64,000 nt of DNA from Chionoecetes opilio (lineage: Eukaryota > Arthropoda > Malacostraca > Decapoda > Majidae), in NCBI GenBank assembly GCA_016584305.1, contig JACEEZ010000471.1, forward strand, positions 31,001-95,000. Direction: 5' to 3'. A program made the position numbers and the translations under genes. Shown one piece after another: positions 53,959 through 64,000 of this stretch. Each line of letters begins with the position of its first letter. Positions within the stretch are counted from its first letter, which is position 1. The notes under the pieces were generated by a model. It was given only the letters and a program-made list of their open reading frames with translations, was not told where the DNA came from and did not search any database.

Positions 53959-55532
53959 CCTGGTCTCCATCACTTTCATGTCTGATGGAATCTCTCCCCA
54001 TGCTCGTCGCTCATCCCAGATTGATCCCAGATTCTCAGGATCCATATGTGAGAATAAGTAATGCATTTTGATGCTCATGCTGCATCCCAGGTTTCTGAAA
54101 GCAGTCAGCATATTGGTGACAAGTTCTGCGTAGTTTCTGGCCTTGTTGTTGCCGACAAAGTTCTTCACGACCAGAACAAAAGCCTTCCACGCTTCCAGTT
54201 CCAATTCGTTCATTGAGTTTTCAAACTCTGGATCTCTGATGAGCTGACGGAGTTGAGGACCGTCAAAGATGCCAGCTTTCAACTTCTCCATGGTCAATCT
54301 TGGAAAAGCGTGGCACAAGTAAGTGAAACAGCCACCATCCTTATCCAGAGCTTTGGTGAACTGTTTGATCAAGCCGAGCTTGATGTGCAGCGGTTGGAAA
54401 AGTATCCTGTCTCTGTCCACCAGAGGGTTGTTTATGACGTTCCTTGCTCTGCAAAGCACCAATTCCTTCCGTACAGGCCAGTCCTTCTTCGTGTAATGCT
54501 GAGCTCGGTCCCTACTTTCCCACATGCACAGAAAGCACCGGTACTTGGTGAACCCGGACTGTTGTCCCAACAAAAAGTTCACCATCTTCAGGTCAACACA
54601 AATCAACCACTCATGCTGATCATAATGAATTTTCTCCAGCACGTACTTCACCGCTTCATACTTCTCCTTCAGTGTAGTCGAATGAGCGAGGGGTACAGAG
54701 GCAAACTGGTTGCCGTTGTGCAGCAGAACACATTTCAGCGATCGCTTGCAGCTGTCAATGAACAGTCTTCAATCTTCGGGTTGGTACTGTGGCACTCCAA
54801 GTTTGTGCAGAAGCTGCGCAATATCTGCACAATACACCAAGTCCTTCTTTCAGAGAAAAAATGGAGGTACTCTTAATGTCTGTTGCGGTAGAAGGTGATG
54901 CGAGCACTGTCAGAGAGGAGATTTTTTTCCTTCAATATGGATGCCAACAGTTCGGCAGAGGACTTTGACAAGCTGAGATCGCAAATTAGATCATTTAGCT
55001 CCTTTTTGGAAAAAGGATGTGGAGCATCATCGTCAAGAACCACTTCTTCTTCTTCATTTTCTTCAACACTGGAGGAATCTTCGTCACTAATGTCAGGAAG
55101 TTCTCCAAAGACAGGTACTGGAATTTCATCACAATGAGCTACAGGACGACGTGCTGATTCAAGATTAGGATACTTGAGGCTGCTCCCGTTCTTTCTGTTG
55201 ATCCCAGTCAAATTAATAGCGCAGAAGTAGCAGTCAGTGACATGGTTTATCGGCTCCCTCCTAACCATGGGAGTTCCAAACCTCAGACACCTCTTCTTGC
55301 CCTTGGTCTAACGACGCAGATACTCGGTGCATGTCTTGCATACCATGGGTGGCGCCCAAGCTTTATCCTGGTCAACAAGTTTCATACAAAAATAAGTATG
55401 GTAAGCACGCTTTATGAAACTTGTGACTGGAATTCTGTTAGGAATAACGGCGTATTCGCTGCAGATGTAGCAGAATGCATCTGGTTTATTTCTGCAAGAT
55501 CTTCTGGCCGAATCCATTTCATTCACTTGCAA
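53959..55532 (-). pseudogene. Unnamed multicopy arthropod protein (main part)
   Basis: The N-terminus (Met near 55517) shows paired Cys motifs FCYICSEY and MVCKTCTEYLRR, then an in-frame TAG at 55308-55310 where relatives have Trp. It continues in the same frame with RFGTPMVRREP, CYFCAIN and PNLESARRPVAH, an acidic stretch, then FSKKELNDLICDLSL and SAELLASILKEKNLL. A stop and frameshifts follow near 54870. The block 54651-53959 has HEWLICVDLKMVNFLLGQQ, FTKYRCFLCMWESR, PLHIKLGLIKQFTKALD and a final EHGERFHQ-type block shifted out of frame. I recognise this order from many uncharacterised arthropod proteins. The Cys clusters look zinc-binding and the core could be a DDE/RNase H-like fold, but no catalysis is established. 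Non-functional here. Confidence 0.68.
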
Positions 55533-56094
55533 AAGAAAAATACCAGTTAGTCAAGAATTGGCGCATGTAAACACTTCAGAATTCGTTTATTTAAAGAAAT
55601 AAAAAAATAAATTGCATCATAATTCAAGCAGTAGGAAGAAATTAATCAGTGCTTAGGTAGGGGGTATACCGAGGATCTGTAGCAGCCTCTATGCTACTGC
55701 AGTATCCTAGTCACGATGAATCAAGAAAAGGGAGTCTTCCTATCGGAAAGACGATAGCAGATATCACACAATACCACACAAGGTATCCCAAAGGGGGATG
55801 CAGTACTGCAGTGGGTTTAATAAAAAGTGTTCAAGTAAAGAAGTTAAAGTTGAAGAGAAGAAGAGGAAGAACAACAGAGGACTGTAAAATCCAGGGATCG
55901 TGATTCCGAAGAATACCTAGTTGGTGACATTGTTTAGGACCACGTCCTTGGAACTATCTGAATTGGTGGAATTATTGGATTAGTGGAATTATCTACTGCA
56001 TGTACGGTGTTGTATACGGAGGACGATTTCATATATATAGAAAATACCCGTACATGTAAACAAAAACCTAAAAAGACATCATGTGGCGATAGAT
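55533..56094. other. 5' flank of the protein gene inside the element
   Basis: A leader-like stretch between the first coding block and the right terminal repeat. It includes a short plus-strand frame of no recognised family. Promoter or intron content is unknown. Confidence 0.4.
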
Positions 56095-56186
56095 AAAAAA
56101 GTTGACCTGATTCAACAAAATCAATGTGATTTTTGGATTCATTACATCAAAATTGTCCTAAATCAGCTAAAATATCTTAGACAATT
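56095..56186 (-). repeat. Right terminal inverted repeat of the protein-carrying element
   Basis: Pairs with 51993-52085. The core CAAAATTGTCCTAAATCAGC is at 56149-56168. Confidence 0.7.
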
Positions 56187-56302
56187 AATTTGTTGTTAAT
56201 CAGTGTATTATTACAATTTGTTATTAGTACTATATTGCTATGCTAATATTTCATTATTACAGTTGCTATCATTATTATCATCATACTACCATAGATAGTA
56301 GT

Positions 56303-56308
56303 ATGTGT

Positions 56309-56378
<70 letters not shown>

Positions 56379-56404
56379 GTGTGTGTGTATTGTGTGTGCA
56401 TGTG
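56303..56404. repeat. (TG)n tail of SINE-A copy 5
   Basis: A TG tract abutting the SINE 3' end. Confidence 0.92.
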
Positions 56405-56703
56405 TATTCATCTAGTTGTATTCATCTAGTTGTATTTTACAGAGCCAGAGCAAAGCTCGTGTGGCCCCGTCTCCATATCAACATTTTTATCATTCATCCT
56501 TAGTTCTTAGTGTTGGCCGAAGCCACCACCCCGGGAGAGGGGTTACAAACCCCCGGCTAACACCCGGTACCCATTCACTGCTGGGTGGACAGGGGCTCGG
56601 GTTTTAAGAAGACCGCCCGTCAGTCTTCGCTCCGCCCGGGGATCGAACCCGGGACTCCTCAGTTGTGAGCCAACGCGCTAGCCCTTACACTACGGAGCTC
56701 CCT
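56405..56703 (-). mobile_element. SINE family A, copy 5
   Basis: Full-length family A. On plus sense it has two TATTCATCTAGTTG tail units, GGCCCCGTCTCCATATCAAC, ACCCCCGGCTAACACCCGG and CCCGGGGATCGAACCCGGGA, then CACTACGGAG near the head. The anticodon stem is altered (CAGTTGTGAGCCAACG). Confidence 0.86.
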
Positions 56704-56891
<188 letters not shown>

Positions 56892-56919
56892 GTAGTATGA
56901 TGGTACTACGTATATTTAT

Positions 56920-56941
56920 TATTATCATTATGATCATTACC

Positions 56942-56985
<44 letters not shown>

Positions 56986-57225
56986 CATTATTATTATCAT
57001 TTGGATTATTATTATCATATTGTTATCAATATTATGTTAGTATCACTATTATTGTTATGAATATTTTATCTGAGTTATTATTATTATTATTATAACTTAT
57101 TATTATCATTAATACCATAGACATTATCATTATTATTATTATTATTATATTATTATTATTATCACTATTGCTTTTTTATTATTATAATCATTATCAATAT
57201 TTTTTTTAAATTATTATTATTGATA
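56920..57225. repeat. (ATT)n array
   Basis: An imperfect ATT/ATC trinucleotide array. Confidence 0.88.
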
Positions 57226-57347
57226 TTATATCAAAGGCGCAGACGTAGACACGTCAAACGCGATTTTCTTCAAAATAGATGGTAAAGATGCGACCGAGGG
57301 TCAGTCATATCTGAGGTGCAGACTCTCCGACATACACACAACCGATA

Positions 57348-57632
57348 GGGTACTCCGTGGTGTAAGGGAAGCACGCTCGGTTCACAACCGAGAAGTCCCG
57401 GGTTCGATCCCTGGGCGGAGCGGAAACAGATGGGTTGTTTCCTTAAAACCCGAGCCCCTGTCCACCCAGCAGTGAATGGGTACCGAGTGTTAGCCGGGGT
57501 TTGTGACCTGCTCTCCGGGATGCTGGCTTCGGCCAACACAAAGCACTAGGGATGAATGATAAAAATGTTGATATGGAGACGGGGCCACACGAGCATTGCT
57601 CTGGCCCTGTAAAACACAACTAGATGAATACA
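57348..57632 (+). mobile_element. SINE family A, copy 6 (plus orientation, complete head)
   Basis: Head GGGTACTCCGTGGTGTAAGG, anticodon arm CTCGGTTCACAACCGAG (CAC in the loop), B box GGGTTCGATCCCTGGGC. The body runs to AAAACACAACTAGATGAATA and then (CA)n. It is the clearest copy for relating the head to tRNA-Val. Confidence 0.88.
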
Positions 57633-57690
57633 GTCACACACACACACGCACACATACATACACACAGACCACAGTCACACACACACACAT
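57633..57690. repeat. (CA)n tail of SINE-A copy 6
   Basis: CA repeats with ACGC and CATA variants follow the SINE tail. Confidence 0.85.
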
Positions 57691-57707
57691 ATCTATGAAA
57701 TAATTAT

Positions 57708-57805
57708 ATATTAATAATAAAATAATAATAATAATTTGGATGATAATAATAATAACAATAATGCAAATGATGATACCATTATTAACCATAATAATAGTAG
57801 ACTAA

Positions 57806-57853
<48 letters not shown>

Positions 57854-57862
57854 CAATAATTA
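57708..57862. repeat. (AAT)n array
   Basis: An AAT trinucleotide array with short interruptions. Confidence 0.9.
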
Positions 57863-58009
57863 CAATAATGAAAATTTTATCTAGGATAGATTTTTATAGA
57901 AACACCTGTGTGATATGTAATGATCCGTTTTCTGTGAGGGTCTGCCCTCAGGGGTAGAGGGAGGGAGGTAGGTCTCACAGAGCGGCATTGTCAGCTGAGC
58001 TGCAATCGG

Positions 58010-58105
58010 CCAATGATAACACGCGCCTCAGATTCTGAGGCTCTGAGCCAATGAGCGTTACGCTACCATACGCGTCTCGGCAGTTGGAGTAGTCACTAGT
58101 CAGTT
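58010..58105 (+). promoter_or_regulatory. Possible core promoter: two CCAAT boxes and an initiator
   Basis: CCAAT occurs at 58010-58014 and 58048-58052, both as GCCAATGA. The arthropod-type initiator TCAGTT follows at 58100-58105. No gene lies directly downstream in this window, since repeat sequence follows, so this may be a relic or chance. Confidence 0.3.
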
Positions 58106-58210
58106 CTTGGTCTTGGTACTAGTCAGGAGTCTGTTTCGAGAAAAAAAAGAGAGAAAAAAACATAATACCGAAATTCAATACCGACCAAATAATATACCGA
58201 TACCGGTATA

Positions 58211-58220
58211 CCGATGCAAT
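58211..58220. repeat. Target-site duplication of the RTE element (left), 10 bp
   Basis: CCGATGCAAT, repeated exactly at 59898-59907. Confidence 0.78.
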
Positions 58221-59897
58221 CAATCCATCAATCATTGGGGGCATACGCCGGGGGGCGCGTCGCCTCGCCCACCCTACGACGCCACTCCCGGGGGTCACCA
58301 CGCGCGAGTTCCCATGCAGGCTCCTTTCCCATACCAAGCAGCTCTCGACAAGAAACATCAACTTGTCCCAGCCACGAGCCTTGTGGGCGTCCCCTTGGCC
58401 TCCTCCACGCCGGATTGTCTCTTACAGATACAACCCGATGGGAAGGATCGGTTTCAGGGTAGCGTGCCACATGCCCATATAGCCGAAGTTGGCGCTGACG
58501 GACTATGCAGGTAATAGGCCTCGATTCAGTCTCACGGTGCAATCGCTGATTTGACACGTAATCATCCCAGCGATACCCCATGATTCTGCGAAGACACTTA
58601 TTACCAAAGGCATTGATTCGTCTCTTCAAGTCACTATTTAGTGTCCATGTCTCACAACCATAGAGTAAGACAGGGATCACAAGCGACTTGAAGAACCGGA
58701 TCTTTGTCCTCCTGCACAGGTACCGACAACGCCAAATACTCCCGCTGAGCGAGTCCATAACACCGTGGGCTATGCCAATCCGCCGTAAGACTTCTTGACG
58801 TGACCCGCCGTCATTATGGACTGCGCTACAAGGTATGTAAAACTTTCCAAGATCTCAATGTCCTCGCCACACGCATGAACAGACTGTACTGCTTCATCTA
58901 GTAAGTCTCCAAATACCTGGACCTTGGTCTTGAGCCAGGAGACCTCAAGTCCCAAAGGCTTTGCCTCCTCGTGCAGCGCCTCGAGAGCCATCACCAGGAC
59001 CTCCAGCGACTCAGCAAAGATTACTGCATCATCGGCAAAAACAAGATCAGTGATCTTGGTGTTGCCGACGGATGCTCCACAATCACTTTGATCTACAACC
59101 TTGTCCAATACCCAGTCCATACAAGCGTTGAAAAGTGATGGGGCAAGGACGCACCCTTGCCTCACTCCTGTATTCACAGGAAAGAAGCTGGATACACCTG
59201 CCCCACACTTCACAGCACTCTCAGTCCCAGAATACAGACCAGTTATCAAACCAATAGTCCTTGCAGGAATCCCTCGAAGCCGCAGAAGATCCCAGAGTGA
59301 CTCACGATGCACTGAGTCAAACGCCTTCTTGAGATCAACATAGGCTGCAAGCATCCCCTGTCGAAACTCACGTCGGCGTTCCACCAGGACACGAAGCGCT
59401 AGGATACGGTCCGTTGTTGACTTACCAGGCGTGAACCCAGACTGCTGAGGTCTCTGATGCTTCACCAGATGACTGCGAATTCGTGTCAGCAATAGATGGG
59501 CAAGCACCTTGCCTGGTACGCTGAGCAGTGTAATACCGCGGTAATTGTTGCAGTCCTGACGGTCCCCTTTCCCTTCCCAGATAGGGACGACCAGCCCCCT
59601 TTTCCAGTCAGGAGGAATGGTACCTGATTGCCACACGGCAGTCAGCACAGCATGCAACCCGCGGATCATGGCCTCACCCCCAGCTTTGAGGAGCTCCGCA
59701 CTGATATTACAAACACCAGCTGCCTTTCCACCCTTCAACTTTGCTACAGCCTGTCTGACTTCGTCAAGAGAGGGTGCGGCTTCGTCAATGGGAGGATCGG
59801 CATCCACTGCCTGTAACCCAGTGGTGTGAAGCTGCTCAGTTGGAGGGTCCACCGTGAACAACTGCCCAAAGTACTCAGCCCAACGGTATTAGTATTG
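58221..59897 (-). mobile_element. RTE-type non-LTR retrotransposon, 5'-truncated
   Basis: A minus-strand element of 1677 bp beginning just before RWAEYF (the linker ahead of RT) and ending in a TGATTGATGGATTGATTG tail. Exact 10-bp duplications flank it. The very short 3' UTR and short tandem tail are typical of RTE. Confidence 0.88.
58228..59885 (-). pseudogene. RTE reverse transcriptase and C-terminal domain, one frameshift
   Basis: Frame 59861-58770 carries RT blocks: LKGGKAAGVCNISAELLK, NYRGITLLSVPGKVLAHLL, QQSGFTPGKSTTDRILALR, AAYVDLKKAFDSVHRESLW, TGVRQGCVLAPSLFNACMD and LVFADDAVIFAE (FADD intact). A frameshift near 58800 moves the rest to 58758-58228, with RRTKIRFFKSLVIPVLLYG, CETWTL, RRIMGYRW and RQLRLYGHVAR, typical of the RTE C-terminal region. 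It lacks the endonuclease because of 5' truncation. A fragment of the same family is at 42713-42860. Confidence 0.9.
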
Positions 59898-59907
59898 CCG
59901 ATGCAAT
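59898..59907. repeat. Target-site duplication of the RTE element (right), 10 bp
   Basis: CCGATGCAAT, identical to 58211-58220. Confidence 0.78.
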
Positions 59908-60014
59908 ACTAATACCGATACCGGTTACCGGAAAATATAAATACCGGTAATATCGGTATTACAGGTGCTAAAATACCGGTATCTCGGTATACCGGTTACC
60001 GGTGCACATCCCTA

Positions 60015-60600
60015 GTCCGACTCAGGCCTAGTCCGCCGACATGGGTGGGTCCACTCAACACACTCTCTCTCCCTCCTTCTCTCATCATCCCTCTCTTGCT
60101 CACTCCCGCCAAACTGTCTCCACTTATATTCCTTCCCCTGTTAGATAAATATCACTATTTTTTTCTCCATATCATACGTGGTTTCTCTTGTCGACTTACA
60201 AATTGACATCACAAATCATCCCATCAGGGAGCAACGCGGCGGACGCAGGACTCTTCAACTCTTGACGCTCGTTGTGCGGAAACTCTATACCTCTAATCCC
60301 AGGTGAAACATGTAATAAGGAGATTTTAGTTGATATGTCGCCGGTGCCGTTATAATATTCACTTTATAGGTGAACGCACACTATTGCCACAACTGTATAA
60401 AACCTTCACTGAAAATAGAAGAAAACCAATTATCTCAATCAAAAACTATTGGGTTTTTTCGAACTTTTGTATTACCGATCCATTTGCTACCATTCGCCGC
60501 TTTATTATTATTTTGTTTACATTTTTGCCTATAGCGCGTGTAGGCGGTGACCTACAGGGGTGGAATGGTAGGCCCTAGAGGTTCACTTGAGGCTGTGATA
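60015..60600. other. Unassigned sequence
   Basis: Single-copy-looking sequence with only short frames. No domain or repeat recognised. Confidence 0.4.
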
Positions 60601-60602
60601 CC

Positions 60603-60882
60603 AAATCCTGCCTCGCCCGTGGTGGCGCAGGCAGGATTTTTATAGTGACGCCTGTGATTAGAGGCTCATGCTGCTGCCCTGTGTCCTACAGTGCGCTCGC
60701 AATCGAAGGTAGAGTTATTGGGCAGCATGTGGGTGTTCTTAGGCCACTCGACGGTGCAGAAAAGTTTTAATTAAGTGTGGAAACATGTTAAAGTGGATTT
60801 TGGTTCTCATCGGGGATCAAACTCGGGTCACCGAGAACGCTACTTGGAGATGCTAACCACTCTGCTACCACCTCCCTTGTCG
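60603..60882 (-). mobile_element. tRNA-like SINE (family E)
   Basis: On the minus strand the head reads GGTGGTAGCAGAGTGGTTAG (A-box region, tRNA-Ser-like) with the B box GAGTTTGATCCCCGA. The body runs toward 60603 and ends near ATCCTGCC...GGCAGGAT, an inverted repeat (60606-60638). One copy in the window, so boundaries are approximate. Confidence 0.6.
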
Positions 60883-61392
60883 AGTTGAGCGTTCCAAAGC
60901 GTTAAAAAAACTAAATGTGAAGCCAGTCATCCTCAGCACACCAGGTGTTTGTGTATTATCATCCAAAATTTGTTTTTTCTCTTATGGATTTTCTACTAAA
61001 ACACTAGAGTCCCAGTACGTAATTTGCATTGTAATTTGACTATCATTATACGATTTTAATGAACATAAGCAATATTTTATAGATATGACCTGTTTAGTAT
61101 CCTTGTCCACTAGCTAATTTGGTATATCAAGTTATTGTTCGCAATTCTATAAATAACAACACACGATTTTATAAAGCAAAGGAAAGATCTGGGTGTGAAG
61201 GGGTTAAACCAAAGATCCTACAAGCAAGATAGGGAAGCTGAGGCCCTAGCCTAAGCATAATTTGTGATGTCTTACACGACCGCCATCATTGGCGTCCAAT
61301 GTAACTGTTGATTGAGATTTATTTAAATCAAATTAATACTCCCTCTGACATCAAGATCAATGGTCTATGCATTTTTAGCACAAACACTTATA
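60883..61392. other. Unassigned AT-rich sequence
   Basis: No feature recognised before the Harbinger-like MITE. Confidence 0.4.
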
Positions 61393-61395
61393 TTA

Positions 61396-61701
61396 GGCCC
61401 GGTTCACACTTCGCGTTTTTGCTGGACGTAGTCTACGTGCGTCTTGTCATCAGTGACTCACAGTACGTCACAGTGTCGTCACTCCCTGCCTGTGTAGTGT
61501 GAACCAGGCACCGCGCGACCACCAGCTGGAGCAGTGATGACGTCACTGACCTTGAGAAACGCGCGTCCCAGCTCACATTATTCGGAGCTCCCAATTCTTT
61601 GTCCGGGATAGCGGGAGTGACGGGCTGACGTCACTGTGACGTCACTAATCGCCAAGCCCAAGTAGACACGGACAGCAAAAACGTGTAGTGTGAACCCCGT
61701 C
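61396..61701. mobile_element. PIF/Harbinger-like MITE, 306 bp
   Basis: The left end GGCCCGGTTCACACTTCGCG and right end (inverted) GACGGGGTTCACACTACACG share GGTTCACACT and a following CGTTTTTGCTG. TTA occurs on both flanks (61393-61395; 61702-61704), the 3-bp duplication usual for PIF/Harbinger. No coding capacity. It contains three TGACGTCA octamers. Confidence 0.78.
61538..61644. promoter_or_regulatory. Three perfect CRE-type octamers (TGACGTCA) within the MITE
   Basis: TGACGTCA occurs at 61538-61545, 61626-61633 and 61637-61644. The last two are 11 bp apart, one helical turn. CREB/ATF-family bZIP proteins bind this palindrome. Function here is untested. Confidence 0.6.
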
Positions 61702-61725
61702 TTATACACATACACAATCATACAT

Positions 61726-61825
61726 GATGAAAATATATACTGAAATAAAGTATTACTTGGTGGGAATTGACCCCGGGCTCGCGGAAACGAAGCTGGGCGC
61801 TCTACCCACTGCACCACACTGGCAT
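61726..61825 (-). mobile_element. tRNA-like SINE (family F) head
   Basis: Minus-strand reading gives GTGTGGTGCAGTGGGTAGAG (A box) and CCCGGGGTCAATTCCC (B box) at tRNA-like spacing, then ACCAAGTAATACTTTATTTC. Single copy, boundaries approximate. Confidence 0.6.
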
Positions 61826-62140
61826 CCTTATCAAAAAAGTGACAACTACTATATATGGGACTGGGGACTGGCAACTAAGCGGGCTTTGTGTTACCCATTT
61901 TTGTTGTGCCCTTGGCCAGTTCCTTGTGATGTAAAAAAAAAAAATTATAAAAAAATAAAAATAATAATATATACAATGAAACAACTAGTGCCGGTGCTGC
62001 CACCTAGAGGTTGTCCAAACACGACAGCACACTCCGAAACACCTGCTTTGCTATCTTGCGTGTAGGGTCTTTGGGTTAAACACTCGAATACATGACGTGC
62101 AGCTGGCAAGACTGTGCGCACCATATGTGCTCCGGGAAAT
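61826..62140. other. Unassigned sequence
   Basis: Short mixed stretch ahead of the terminal satellite. No feature recognised. Confidence 0.4.
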
Positions 62141-62151
62141 CCCGCTCCAAC

Positions 62152-64000
62152 TACCACCACCACCACCACCACTACAACCACCACCACTACCACCACCACC
62201 ACCACTACCACCACCACCACCACCACCACCACTACTACCACCACCACCATAACTACCATCACCACAACCACCACTACCACTACCACAACCACTATCACCA
62301 CCAACACCACCCCTACCACCACCACCACCACTAGCACCACCACCATCACCACCACCACCACCACTACTACTACCACCACCACCACCACCACCACACCCTC
62401 CCCACCACCACCACCACCACTACCACCTCCATCACCACCAGCACCACCACCACTATTACTACCACCACCACCACACCACACTACCACCACCTCCACCACC
62501 ACCACCACCGCTACTAACACCACCATCACCACCACCACCACTACCACTACCACTACCACCACCACCACCATCACTACCACTACCACCAACACCCCTACCA
62601 CCCACCACACCACTACCACCACACCACCACCCACCACCACCACCACCATCCACCACACCACCACACCACTACCACCACCACCATACCACCACCACAACCA
62701 CCACCACCACCACCCACCACACACCACTACACAACTACCCCACCACCACCACCACCCCCACCACCACCCCCACACCACCACCACCCCCCACACCAACACC
62801 ACCACCACCACCACCACCCACACCCCACCACCACCACTACCACCACCACCACACCACCCACCACCCATACCACCACTACCACTTACCACCCCACACACCA
62901 CCACCCCCACCACCACCACCCACCACCCACCACCACCACAAAAACCACCCCACCACCACACCCCAACCACCCCCCAACCACCACCACCACCCCCACCAAC
63001 CACCCCCAAACACCTACCACCAACCCCACCACCCCACCACCACCACCACCACCACCACCCCCCCACCACCACTACCACCCCCCCCCAAACACCATCACCA
63101 CCACCCACACCCACCCCCAAACCCCCCCAACCCCCACCCCACACACCCCCTACCACCACCACCACCACCACCACCAACCACACCCACACCAACCCCACCA
63201 CCACCCCCACCCACCACCACCACCCACCACAACACCAACCCACCAACACACACCACACACCACCACCACACCCCACCCCACCAACCCACCACCACTCCCA
63301 CCCACCACCACCCACCACCCAACCACCACACCACCACCACCACCCCACACCACCCACCCACCACCACACACCCACCACCACCCCCCACCACCCCACACCA
63401 CCCCACCACCCCCACCCCCACCCACCACCAACCCACCACACCCCCACCACCACCCCACCACCCCCCAACCACCACCACCCCCCACCCACCCACCACCACC
63501 ACACACATCCCCAAACCACCACCACACACCCCCCACCCACCACCCCACCCACTACCACCACCACACCACCACACCACCCCACACCACCACCACCACCCCC
63601 ACCACACCACACCCCACCTACCCCACCACCACCCCCCACCACCCCCACACCCACCACCCTACCCCCACCACCACCACACACCCCCACCACCACCACCCCC
63701 AACCACCACACAACACCAACACCCCACCACCACCCCACACCCTCCCACCACAACCACCCCCCCCAACCACCCCACCCCAACCACCACCCAACACCACCAC
63801 CAACCACAACCTACCACCACCCCACCACCCACCACCACCGACACCCACCAACCACCACCACCACACACCACCACACCAAAACCCCAACACCACCCACACC
63901 ACCACCACCCCACCACCACCACCACCACCAACCACCACCACCCCCACCACCCCCCACCACCCACCCACCACCACACACTACCCCACCAACACCCACCACT
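62152..64000. repeat. (ACC)n satellite-like array running off the window
   Basis: More than 1.8 kb of ACC/CCA trinucleotide, fairly regular on the left (ACC, ACT, CCACCA) and increasingly C-rich and irregular on the right. The long Val/Gly/Trp open frames on the minus strand are artefacts of the repeat. Confidence 0.95.

Larger units (their letters stand above)
51993..56186 (-). mobile_element. DNA transposon-like element carrying an unnamed arthropod protein family
   Basis: The left end (51993 to about 52085) and right end (about 56095-56186) are inverted copies. They share TGTCTAAG, then CTGATTTAGGACAATTTTG (19 identical bases), then TGAATCC..AAAT.ACAT and ATCAGGTC at matching spacing. The decayed protein frame (minus) lies between them. 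A 1.5-kb element is nested within it. Inverted ends enclosing a multicopy protein gene are the basic architecture of a cut-and-paste transposon. I could not define the exact ends or a duplication. Confidence 0.7.
58165..60014. mobile_element. ATACCGGTAT-rich element (hAT-like end), split by RTE
   Basis: The flanks of the RTE insertion are made of CCGATACCGGTATACC and TACCGGTTACCGG motifs. On the right it ends in CCGGTGCACATCCCTA, which reversed reads like a hAT terminal repeat (TAGGGATGTGCACCGG). The left end of the element was not identified. Probably a non-autonomous element. Confidence 0.55.

Noticed and set aside
54253..54876. 207-codon plus-strand open frame
   Set aside because: It overlaps the minus-strand family protein with conserved motifs, so it is an antisense shadow.
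57350..57425. Functional tRNA-Val gene
   Set aside because: It has A and B boxes and a Val-type anticodon arm, but the acceptor stem does not pair and the sequence continues into a SINE body present in six copies.
61945..63807. 620-codon minus-strand open frame rich in Val, Gly and Trp
   Set aside because: It lies almost wholly in the (ACC)n array and is open in all frames because the repeat lacks stop codons on that strand.

Overview
This window is eukaryotic and almost certainly arthropod. A decapod crustacean (crab-like) is my best inference. Three things point there: very dense, long microsatellites (TG, GA, GTA, TATG, ACC and AT); several tRNA-derived SINE families whose tails run into those microsatellites; and layered non-LTR retrotransposons (CR1, RTE, and types with an RNase H domain). 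I found no exon of an ordinary host gene, no rRNA, no convincing functional tRNA, no CRISPR array and no bacterial operon. Nearly every recognisable coding stretch is a decayed mobile element. All family names are from memory of the families, since no search could be run.

Layout. 0.2-2.6 kb: a decayed hAT/ZMYM-like transposase (minus) next to a piggyBac-like transposase tail (plus). 4.8-6.8 kb: a 5'-truncated non-LTR element with RNase H. 7.1-11 kb: a SINE in (CT)n and a CR1 element inserted into a 74-bp minisatellite, with a foreign zinc-finger module inside the CR1. 11.8-15.5 kb: a SINE and long GA and GTA arrays. 15.7-19.7 kb: a second RNase H-type non-LTR element with a 16-bp target-site duplication. 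19.7-22.5 kb: SINEs and microsatellites, then a noisy partial duplication. 22.6-34.9 kb: one large minus-strand non-LTR retrotransposon (ORF1, endonuclease, RT) that two other elements have split.

Those two elements are the most striking structures. One is a 6.8-kb element (24684-31509) with inverted arms of about 1.2-1.3 kb and a 10-bp target-site duplication. The other is a 1.2-kb foldback element (32143-33323) with a 7-bp duplication. 35-40 kb: SINEs plus a family of short inverted-repeat elements beginning TACCGTAGATAAC. The same end module is embedded in the arms of the 6.8-kb element. 40-50 kb: more SINEs, low-quality homopolymer-rich sequence, and a decayed copy (46.8-49.1 kb, minus) of a large, little-characterised protein family with a CXC-like Cys-rich tail.

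52.0-56.2 kb: a decayed copy of an unnamed multicopy arthropod protein family. Near-matching inverted repeats flank it, so it looks like the cargo or transposase of a DNA transposon. A 1.5-kb inverted-repeat element is nested in its reading frame. 56-62 kb: further SINEs, an RTE element with a 10-bp duplication, and a Harbinger-like MITE carrying three TGACGTCA sites. 62.1-64.0 kb: an (ACC)n satellite that runs off the window.

The elements do not form a pathway. What the window records is successive nested insertion, which can be ordered from target-site duplications and interrupted reading frames.
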